Source: Methanobacteriota archaeon
Lineage (GTDB): Archaea > Thermoplasmatota > Poseidoniia > Poseidoniales > Poseidoniaceae
Direction: 5' to 3'
Length of the DNA: 47,733 bases
NCBI GenBank assembly: GCA_002726495.1
Contig: PBTH01000029.1
Coordinates: 1-47,733, forward strand
In this document: piece by piece, positions 1-7,357 of the stretch
Numbering within the stretch: position 1 is the stretch's first letter
How the letters are laid out: each line of letters begins with the position of its first letter
Translations under genes and position numbers: made by a program
Notes under the pieces: model-generated
What the model was told of the DNA's origin: nothing
Databases searched by the model: none
The model's input: only the letters and a program-made list of their open reading frames with translations

Positions 1-147
1 AAGCACTCCAACCGAACGGGCGCCGGACTCGAGTACTGGACCTTGCCATGTATCTGAGGATGATTCTTGTGGTACAACTGCAAGGCCTGCGGACAAGGCT
101 TGTATCACAAATAGGAATACGAATACGACTACGGATTTCTTGTGCAT
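1..147 (-). CDS. Secreted or exported protein, N-terminal fragment (runs off the left edge)
   Basis: Minus strand from an ATG at 147 reads MHKKSVVVFVFLFVIQALSAGLAVVPQESSSDTWQGPVLESGARSVGVL..., a typical signal peptide followed by an open frame to the window edge. Not in the ORF track. Confidence 0.65.
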   Translation of the reverse strand, partial: MHKKSVVVFVFLFVIQALSAGLAVVPQESSSDTWQGPVLESGARSVGVL

Positions 148-233
148 GGCTCCTTCGAGAGAAGTTCTCCTTTTGTATCTTCTGCCATCTGAAACTATCA
201 TGAACGGTACGCGGGTAAATTATGTCTCCTCAA

Positions 234-2009
234 TTATTTATCCAAAAACAGTCCAAATGAATCAATCCACTGAACACCAGCATCAGTGAACCATGCTTCA
301 GCATTTTCGTAAGGATCCGAGGTCTTGGTCTTCCTCATTGCCCGTGCTCTCCTTGAGATGAGATTCCAAGCGGTTTTACTACCGATCCCAGGTATTGCAC
401 TGAGTTGTTTCTCACTTGCAGTGTTATGGTTGAGACCAATTTCAACCCCGGTAATAGAGCGTGCTCCATGTCCTGTAACAATGACATCAGACTGTGTCTC
501 CAGTGGAATCTTGTATTCTGCACCGATGAGGATCGGATAGGCGCCAATTTGCCTACCAAAGGTAATTCCAGGCCGACCATGTACGGATGATGAAGTATGT
601 ATTTCAGTTTCATGAACAGGTAACCGTGTTCGTCCATCGTGGGTTTCCCAGTGCACATCCCGTAGAATTCCTCCTAGAGGAAACAACTCTTCCAGCAGTG
701 GTTTGTCGATTGTATCACGGCATGTTTCTTTGAATCGAGTAAAGGCTTGCTGAGGTATCTCTTGAAAACCTTCACCCTCAACCTGCCGTATGTTGATTCG
801 GCGAAGCAAAAGTCCTTCTTCACGAATTTCTTTCAGCAAGTCGAGATTCATGTTGTAGGTTTGCTCAGTCTCACCGTTCAGTCCAGCGATAAAATTCAGT
901 CCCGGCAGAAGTTTTGGCAACCCCCTTTCCCCTCGTTCGCTACCGTGCTTATTGATGAGACGAATGGCCGATTTGAGTTGTGCTGGGTCGCAATTGAGCC
1001 AATTCGCTTCGTGAACACTCGGGTCGGCAGATTCCAAACCAAACGAGAGAACAGCTCCGTCAGATAGTGTTTGCACCAATGTCTTGGTGATCGCTTCAGA
1101 TTCTTCAAGATGTTCAGCAATGATGGAAGGGTTTCCGTTATCGGTGTGGAGAATTCCCAATCGCTCATCATCCCGCAGACCGTGAAGCAATCTTGCAATA
1201 GGTTCGGGATTTGGGACCGGGTATTCAAGTTCCTTGACTCCCTCTGCCATGTAAGTGTAGGTGTCGGTCATTCCTCCAAGACGCACATGTCGGACTCCCG
1301 AATCATGTGCACGTCTGACTTCTTCGATGATGTCCTCGGGAGTACGCCAAATGGGGACACCTTTTTTTGGTTCAATGCAGAATTTGCAACCTCGCTTGTA
1401 GCGTACGCATCCTTGGTAGACTTCAACTTCATAGGTTAGCGGTCCTGGTTTCATTTCAGTTCCTAAATCAGGATGGTGGGACACTGCTTTACTGGTTGCA
1501 CCAGCATGTGCCCAAGAGGTCCATTGCTCCGCAGTTCTTCGTGCATGTTTCCACGAGCCAGTTGCCAAAAAACCATCAAGTGTCGCATCGGTATCCTGTA
1601 CGGCAAGGAAGAGATTCGGCCTGAGGGGATTCCATCCTTGCTGCCTCCATCCCCGGATGGCCCAGCCCCCAAAAATCGCAGGAATGCCTCCTGGAATCAT
1701 ACGTATAAGTTGTTGAGTTTCATTGAGAGAGATGGGAGTTCCCCGTAGGTATTTTCCTGGGACAACCGCTCCTGCAATACAAGCAACGCCCTCAATTTGA
1801 CCCATAAACTGCTGAACTTCCTCTCCGTTCTTCTTGTTCCATTGGCGCCAAGCATCAACGGTCATGTAAGTGTAGGCAATTCCCCGTTGTTCGAGAACTC
1901 CACACAAATAACGAATATGGAATCCAATATAGGGCGGAACTCCAAACGCTGCTGGCTCGTCCTCATACCCGTCAAGGACAAGCCAACCTGGGGCGTCTTG
2001 CTTATCCAT
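234..2009 (-). CDS. Radical SAM protein with C-terminal helix-hairpin-helix (COG1031-like)
   Basis: Cys cluster GCVRYKRGCKFCIEPKKG, radical-SAM-like LGGMTDTYTY and FGLESADPSVHEAN segments, C-terminal HhH LSAIPGIGSKTAWNLISRRA. ATG at 2009; a TTG start at 2039 is possible. Confidence 0.8.
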   Translation of the reverse strand: MDKQDAPGWLVLDGYEDEPAAFGVPPYIGFHIRYLCGVLEQRGIAYTYMTVDAWRQWNKKNGEEVQQFMGQIEGVACIAGAVVPGKYLRGTPISLNETQQLIRMIPGGIPAIFGGWAIRGWRQQGWNPLRPNLFLAVQDTDATLDGFLATGSWKHARRTAEQWTSWAHAGATSKAVSHHPDLGTEMKPGPLTYEVEVYQGCVRYKRGCKFCIEPKKGVPIWRTPEDIIEEVRRAHDSGVRHVRLGGMTDTYTYMAEGVKELEYPVPNPEPIARLLHGLRDDERLGILHTDNGNPSIIAEHLEESEAITKTLVQTLSDGAVLSFGLESADPSVHEANWLNCDPAQLKSAIRLINKHGSERGERGLPKLLPGLNFIAGLNGETEQTYNMNLDLLKEIREEGLLLRRINIRQVEGEGFQEIPQQAFTRFKETCRDTIDKPLLEELFPLGGILRDVHWETHDGRTRLPVHETEIHTSSSVHGRPGITFGRQIGAYPILIGAEYKIPLETQSDVIVTGHGARSITGVEIGLNHNTASEKQLSAIPGIGSKTAWNLISRRARAMRKTKTSDPYENAEAWFTDAGVQWIDSFGLFLDK

Positions 2010-2035
2010 AATGATGGTGGGATGGAGTGATGTCT

Positions 2036-3472
2036 TCAATCCTTCTTCGGTCGGGAGCGTCGCTTCCGCTTCTTTCCGCCCTCTGCTTCTTCACGGATGG
2101 CTTGAAGTTCACGTGCCGACTTTCCACCTTTGTCGTCGCCACGGTTGCCTTTTCCACCTTTGCCACCTTTTGCCTTGGCGATGTCCACCTTGATTTTACG
2201 TCCTTCCATTTCGGTTCCGTTCAAGGCTTTGACAACAGCCTCTCCCTTATCCATGTCCTTGATGAATGCGAATCCAAATCCTTTGGATTTTCCTGCTGGG
2301 TCGGTCGCCATGACAATTTCATTGACTGTTGCATGAGCGGCAACCATGGTAGTGAGTTGTTCCTTCGTTGCAGAGAACGGTAGATTACCGATGTATAGTT
2401 TGAGTCCTTCAGGGTCTCTTCGTCCACCCTTTTTCTTCTTCTTGTCATCGCTATCAGCGTCACGAACACCAATTCGCCGACCGTTGATTTTGTGCCCATC
2501 GAGCGCAGCAACAGCAGCTTCGGCCATGGTTTTGTTTGCGTAAGTGACGAATCCAAATCCACGATTTACACCTGCGTCGTCAACCAAAACAATGCAATCG
2601 GTCATTTCGCCATGGCTAGCAAAGAGTTCCCTTAGTTGATCCGTTCCGACTTCCCGTGGTAGTCCGCCGACGAAGAGCCGTGTACCTGGTGCGGCTTTTT
2701 GACGGCCACCACGTCCCCCTCCCATTCCTTCAAATCGGAAGTAGGTTCGCTCTCGCCCGTCTTCCCGGACATCTGCAGCGATGAATGTTGCTCGTCCAGC
2801 AGGCCCACGTGCAAACATAGCTTCTGCTTCAGCACCCCATCGCTTTCCAGCGTTGTTGAGGGCGCTTGCGCCCTGCTCAAGTTCTGCCCATCCTGCGCCG
2901 TAATTATCTGCTAATGCGCGATAAGATTGAGCACCACAAGTTTGGCAAAGCATGTTCCAATCCCCGTCTTGGTGAAGTGTGAATGTGTCGCCACATGATG
3001 GGCAAATCGCATGAAGAACTCCACAATCGTTTCGCTCTCTGAAATCCAGTCGAACAACTGGACTTACTTCTTTGACCAATGCTCTGCAGACGTCTCTTCT
3101 GCGCAGAGCATCAGAGGTTTGGTGCATAAACCGGTCTACAAGTCCAGTTACGTAGAATTGCCCGTAGAGGTGTTGAGGTTGAATAGAACCTTGTTGCCCT
3201 TCAACGACACGAATCATTGCTTCTCCATTCTTTTCGTTGAGTTTCACGATCTCACAGATGACGGTATCGCCAACTTTTGGCTCAACGATCGCTTTGCTGG
3301 CACCAACTGAGATGACGCCGTCATTAACATTGACGTTACCGATAACCGTGGCGATGATGTTTCCGTCGTGAAGTGTGGTGCCTTCACCGGTGGTATGTTG
3401 GCCTTCCTGGCCAATGATGCTTCCTGGGGTGACGAGGCTCGCCGTCATGTATCTCATTCCTTTGGCAGACAT
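2036..3472 (-). CDS. csl4: Exosome RNA-binding subunit Csl4 (S1 plus zinc ribbon) fused to two RRM domains and a basic tail
   Basis: N-terminal Csl4-like segment (VTPGSIIGQEGQHTTGEGTTLHDGNIIATVIG), S1-like region, zinc ribbon CPSCGDTF..CQTCGA, then RRM1 (RNP2 LFVGGL, RNP1 RGFGFVTY), RRM2 (RNP2 LYIGNL, RNP1 KGFGFAFI) and tail KKRKRRSRPKKD. ATG at 3472; the ORF extends to a TTG at 3532. Confidence 0.88.
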   Translation of the reverse strand: MSAKGMRYMTASLVTPGSIIGQEGQHTTGEGTTLHDGNIIATVIGNVNVNDGVISVGASKAIVEPKVGDTVICEIVKLNEKNGEAMIRVVEGQQGSIQPQHLYGQFYVTGLVDRFMHQTSDALRRRDVCRALVKEVSPVVRLDFRERNDCGVLHAICPSCGDTFTLHQDGDWNMLCQTCGAQSYRALADNYGAGWAELEQGASALNNAGKRWGAEAEAMFARGPAGRATFIAADVREDGRERTYFRFEGMGGGRGGRQKAAPGTRLFVGGLPREVGTDQLRELFASHGEMTDCIVLVDDAGVNRGFGFVTYANKTMAEAAVAALDGHKINGRRIGVRDADSDDKKKKKGGRRDPEGLKLYIGNLPFSATKEQLTTMVAAHATVNEIVMATDPAGKSKGFGFAFIKDMDKGEAVVKALNGTEMEGRKIKVDIAKAKGGKGGKGNRGDDKGGKSARELQAIREEAEGGKKRKRRSRPKKD

Positions 3473-3546
3473 GGCCCGAGATGGGTCGCACGCCGTTTCG
3501 CCAGTTGGAGGCGAGACCTCCTTCCTTTTCAACCCCCCTCACGGTC

Positions 3547-4197
3547 TTACTTGTCTTCATCGGGCGGTAAACGAGAATCTCCAGGCCGGTGGATTCGCCA
3601 ACAAAGGACCTCGGTCTCGCTCGCACGTTTGGAATGATGGCTGTATAGTGCAGGCAATCTGAAGGTCGTAGCAATAACATGTTCATACTTCCACTGGGCG
3701 TCGCGAACCATCCCTCCGATGTGGCTTGAACGTTGACTGTGTAAGAGGTGGATGGCGTCCGATGAAGAAGCCAATGCGGTCTCGATGAACGGTCGGTCAG
3801 CCTTTGCAGTTTGAACCCCCCATGGTGGGTTCATCACAATGAGGTCGGCATCTGGAATGTTCCATTCGTCCCTTCCGATGTAGATGTTGTGTATCGTCCA
3901 ATCCTCTGATGTATTGGAAAGAGATTGCAAGTTTGTTTCCAAGATGTCCAGTGCTGCCTGGTCACACTCTACGAAATGGACATGTTTTGCTCCAAGAACG
4001 AGACAGGCGATACCCAAAATCCCATTGCCTGCCCCGAGATCGATGACGACTTTCCCTTCTATTCCGTCCAGTTGGTCAACCGCCAGCATCCAATATGCAG
4101 CCAGGTCACCTTCTGTCCCGTATTGCTCAAGAAGAACTTCGTTGCATGGATGGGCTTTGAGTTTTGACAATTGAATTGCCAAATGTTTTGGGCGCAT
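3547..4197 (-). CDS. METTL5-like SAM-dependent RNA methyltransferase
   Basis: MRPKHLAIQLSKL..HPCNEVLLEQYGTEGDLAAYWM, SAM motif VIDLGAGNGILGIACLVLGA, catalytic NPPW (VMNPPWGVQTAKADRPF). ATG at 4197 lies just downstream of the preceding stop. Confidence 0.85.
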   Translation of the reverse strand: MRPKHLAIQLSKLKAHPCNEVLLEQYGTEGDLAAYWMLAVDQLDGIEGKVVIDLGAGNGILGIACLVLGAKHVHFVECDQAALDILETNLQSLSNTSEDWTIHNIYIGRDEWNIPDADLIVMNPPWGVQTAKADRPFIETALASSSDAIHLLHSQRSSHIGGMVRDAQWKYEHVIATTFRLPALYSHHSKRASETEVLCWRIHRPGDSRLPPDEDK

Positions 4198-4202
4198 TCG
4201 TT

Positions 4203-4388
4203 TCACCAGCGAGGTTGCTGCTGATATTGATTGGCCTGCTGCTGCATTTGCAGACGCATGGCGTGAATTTGTTGTGCTTCGAGACGAAGTCGTTGGAGCA
4301 AAGGCTCTCCCGGTTGTTGGTTTCCACAAAAGCGGCAGAAGCGAGTGCCATCAGCGTGTTGTTGCCCGCAGTTAATACAGAATCCCAT
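4203..4388 (-). CDS. Small zinc-ribbon protein with Gln-rich C-terminus
   Basis: 61 aa MGFCINCGQQHADGTRFCRFCGNQQPGEPLLQRLRLEAQQIHAMRLQMQQQANQYQQQPRW; CxxC...CxxC ribbon. Stop lies 5 nt before the methyltransferase ATG. Confidence 0.75.
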   Translation of the reverse strand: MGFCINCGQQHADGTRFCRFCGNQQPGEPLLQRLRLEAQQIHAMRLQMQQQANQYQQQPRW

Positions 4389-4433
4389 TCCAACGCCTCA
4401 ACCCTTCGTCTGGTTCCTCGGATTTGAACCTTC

Positions 4434-5519
4434 TCAACCCATGGCCGTCATTTCAAGCAAGATTGGCCATGTCTCAAGCCCTTCTGCAAGCGACCGTTCA
4501 CTCAATTCTTCCCATCGAGGGTCGTCCATGAACGATGAAGGTTCAACACCTGCATCAATGAGTTCCTGGAAGAATGCACGCAATTGAATCTCAAGTTCAG
4601 ATTGTGTGATCTCTTCTGGCTCAGGTTCGGGAAGTTCCACCTGCTTGGGGGTGGCGATTTCCTCTGAATCTGTGACTGCCGACACTTCAGGCATGGTCAT
4701 CTCTTCTGCAATCACTGGGGCTGGCTGAGGCGTAGCACTGGGCGGGAGGGGCACAGAAGCAATGTCATCTTGAGCGGTCGTTTTGGTTGGAGGGGCCTCT
4801 ACTTCGGCAGGAACTTCTTGAACAGGTTCTGCTTTTTCTTCTACCTTTGGTTCAGGTTGGACAACAGGTTCAGGTTTTGGTTTCTCCAATCGTCCAACAC
4901 CCAGTACCTCGGCTTGCTGCCGAGCCATTTCTGCAGCCGCTCGTCGGGGAAGGCTAACGAAACATTTTCCGGGAAGCGATTCTGGTGGGAAGGGGAGGTA
5001 ATATGTCTCCAGTGCAGGCAGTGATGGGTGACGGAAGTAGAGCGTATTGATTGTTTCAAAGGGGCGCTGAGTTGGAAGTCCCACTGAAAACGGAACAGAA
5101 GCGATTTGAATTGAACTCCTCAGCCATCCTTCATTGGTGACCAAGTGTTGCAACCATGGGCCTAGATCTGATGTAGCCAAATCAACGAATTGGAAGGATG
5201 CTAATCTTGTGTTGAAACCTTGTTCCTCAAGCAACGATGCTTCGGCTCTTGGGCGATGAAAAGAAGCCATTACCGGTTGGCCATGGTCAACCATGTCTCC
5301 ATGAAGTTCCATCATTTTCCGCTCTTTTCGGGGGCACAGTAGCATGATACACATGCGAGTTGCTTGTGGGTCCCAAATTTCGCCCCATCTTTTGGTTGCC
5401 TCATGCTTGAGTTGACCGATGGTCATATCGGGAATCATTGCGGTTATACCCATGCTCGCACCGAGTGAAAGGGAGTGGTTCCACCCTTTAGGGATGCGGG
5501 TGGGGCGTTGTGAAATCAC
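4434..5519 (-). CDS. Hypothetical protein with Pro/Glu/Val-rich low-complexity middle region
   Basis: 361 aa ORF; GTG start overlaps the asd stop (GTGA); low-complexity KPKPEPVVQPEPKVEEKAEPVQEVPAEVEAPPTK. Confidence 0.7.
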   Translation of the reverse strand: MISQRPTRIPKGWNHSLSLGASMGITAMIPDMTIGQLKHEATKRWGEIWDPQATRMCIMLLCPRKERKMMELHGDMVDHGQPVMASFHRPRAEASLLEEQGFNTRLASFQFVDLATSDLGPWLQHLVTNEGWLRSSIQIASVPFSVGLPTQRPFETINTLYFRHPSLPALETYYLPFPPESLPGKCFVSLPRRAAAEMARQQAEVLGVGRLEKPKPEPVVQPEPKVEEKAEPVQEVPAEVEAPPTKTTAQDDIASVPLPPSATPQPAPVIAEEMTMPEVSAVTDSEEIATPKQVELPEPEPEEITQSELEIQLRAFFQELIDAGVEPSSFMDDPRWEELSERSLAEGLETWPILLEMTAMG

Positions 5520-6571
5520 AACTTCTTCATGGTGTGTGCGAGTTCAGCAAGGTAGACAACACCTCCGGCAGCACCACGAAGGGTATTGTGGGAATAGCTC
5601 TCAAAGCGAACCGTTCTACTGTTCAAACACTCTATGGAGGCTACGACAATACTCATTCCAGCCTTGAGGTTTGAAGCAGGGTCTGGTGTTTGTTCAAACG
5701 ATTCCCCGTTTGCAAATAGATGCGTTTCATCATCAATCTTAGGAGCGAACATTAGCGGATGATAAGGTGCACTCGGCTGAGTGTTATGCATGTGTTTTGC
5801 ATTCCATTGTTGGAAGCAATCCTCTACTTTTTCAACGGAGAGGACGTGCTCAAATTCTGCTGTGACGAAGACATGATGTCCATCTTTCCGCCTAACACGA
5901 TTGCAGGCGATGTCCATTTCTCCGTTCCATTCCAGAATCCGGCGGAATTCTGCTTCAGTTTTCTCCGCCTCCCCTGGAATCGTCATGTCAAACGGTTCAT
6001 TGTTACCGAAGTACTTGTCCAACAGGCCGTATCCTCCGCCGGAGAGTGCCTGTTCACTTCGCACTGAAACCTTCGTTAGGCCAAACATGTTGTGCAATGG
6101 AGCAAGGGGCATGATCAGAGGCAATAGCGTACAATTTGTGGCACAAACGATTGGATGTCCTACCTCGGCAATACCATTGAGGGCTAATGGATTGATTTCT
6201 GGAATGACCAATGGGACACCTTCTGTTAATCGGAATGAACTGGCGTTTGAAAATACGGTGATGCCAGCCTTCGCCCAACGCGGTTCAATGTTTACTGCAT
6301 GTTGCGAAGGAAGAGCAGAAAATGCGATTCTTATTCCTTGCTCATACAGTGTTGCTGGAATGTTTTCATCATGAACATCTTCAATCAGTAGGTCGGGCAA
6401 ATCTGGCCTTTTTTCATCGAGTTTCCAAGGTACATCCTCAAGGCTCATGCCGCTCCAAGAGCTTCCAGCAACAGAGGTTAACTCAAACATAGGGTGTCGA
6501 TAAAGACGTTGTTGCAATCGTTGAGCAACAAGACCGCTTGCGCCCAAAACTACTGTTTTGTAACGGTCCAT
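5516..6571 (-). CDS. asd: Aspartate-semialdehyde dehydrogenase
   Basis: VVLGASGLVAQRL nucleotide-binding start, FSNASSFRLTEGVPLVIPEINP, active-site Cys segment IVCATNCTLLPLIMPLAPLH, SVRSEQALSGGGYG. Confidence 0.9.
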   Translation of the reverse strand: MDRYKTVVLGASGLVAQRLQQRLYRHPMFELTSVAGSSWSGMSLEDVPWKLDEKRPDLPDLLIEDVHDENIPATLYEQGIRIAFSALPSQHAVNIEPRWAKAGITVFSNASSFRLTEGVPLVIPEINPLALNGIAEVGHPIVCATNCTLLPLIMPLAPLHNMFGLTKVSVRSEQALSGGGYGLLDKYFGNNEPFDMTIPGEAEKTEAEFRRILEWNGEMDIACNRVRRKDGHHVFVTAEFEHVLSVEKVEDCFQQWNAKHMHNTQPSAPYHPLMFAPKIDDETHLFANGESFEQTPDPASNLKAGMSIVVASIECLNSRTVRFESYSHNTLRGAAGGVVYLAELAHTMKKL

Positions 6572-6613
6572 GAGCCGCCCAAGAGGTATTGGTCTTTGAG
6601 GACTTGGCTACTT

Positions 6614-7357
6614 TCACAACAGTGGCTTTGGGAAGATTCGTCGCGTAATTAATTTCCGCAGGATTCTCCAACCGTCTGCCGTAGAGCCTAATTTGGCTTC
6701 ACCTATGCGCGGGGAATAGGAAATGGGCCGATAGCTGAATGAAATACCTTGATTAATCATGGATGCATACATTTCTGCCTCAATTTCAAATGACACACTG
6801 TTGAGCATCAGCCGGTCAATACTCCTGCGAGAAAATGCCCAATAACCCGAACAAACATCGTTTGTTGTAACTCCATATAGCGCTGTGGCGAACCATGTGA
6901 GGAGGTGGTTTCCAACGAAATTAAAACGCGTCATTGCATCAGGGGATATCGCTCCGTTAAGGCGGTCTCCAATGACGACATCCGATTGGTCTAGGCCCTC
7001 TAACAATCGCAACATTTCTCCTGGGTGATAGGTGCCGTCCGCATCCAACATTACGACAACATCTGCTCCCATTTCTTGTGTTTCACGGAATCCATGACGA
7101 ATGGCCGTTCCTTTCCCGCGGTCTTCCTGTTCCATGAACATTACATTGAATTCATCAGCCACCTTACCGGTGTCATCGGTGCTATGGCCGTCCATGACCA
7201 GAACTTGTGTATCGTATCCATTGGCCCTCAATTTGTCGGTAGGAAGTTTTCTGAGGACCCATTCAAGGCCGAGGGCTTCATTGAGCACTGGGAGGAGCAC
7301 AATGAGGCGTTTCATGCCCGTCCGGTTGTCGTTCTTCTTCATTGTATTTCCTCTCAT
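6614..7357 (-). CDS. Family 2 glycosyltransferase (dolichol-phosphate mannose synthase-like)
   Basis: LIVLLPVLNEALGLEWVLRKLP, VLVMDGHSTDDTGKVADEF, GKGTAIRHGF, VVMLDADGTYHPGEM. ATG overlaps the upstream stop (ATGA). Confidence 0.88.
   Translation of the reverse strand: MRGNTMKKNDNRTGMKRLIVLLPVLNEALGLEWVLRKLPTDKLRANGYDTQVLVMDGHSTDDTGKVADEFNVMFMEQEDRGKGTAIRHGFRETQEMGADVVVMLDADGTYHPGEMLRLLEGLDQSDVVIGDRLNGAISPDAMTRFNFVGNHLLTWFATALYGVTTNDVCSGYWAFSRRSIDRLMLNSVSFEIEAEMYASMINQGISFSYRPISYSPRIGEAKLGSTADGWRILRKLITRRIFPKPLL

Noticed and set aside
4389-4433. Short gap with ggttcctcggatttgaacc resembling a tRNA 3' arm
   Set aside because: Only 45 nt long and no complementary acceptor or anticodon arm could be found.
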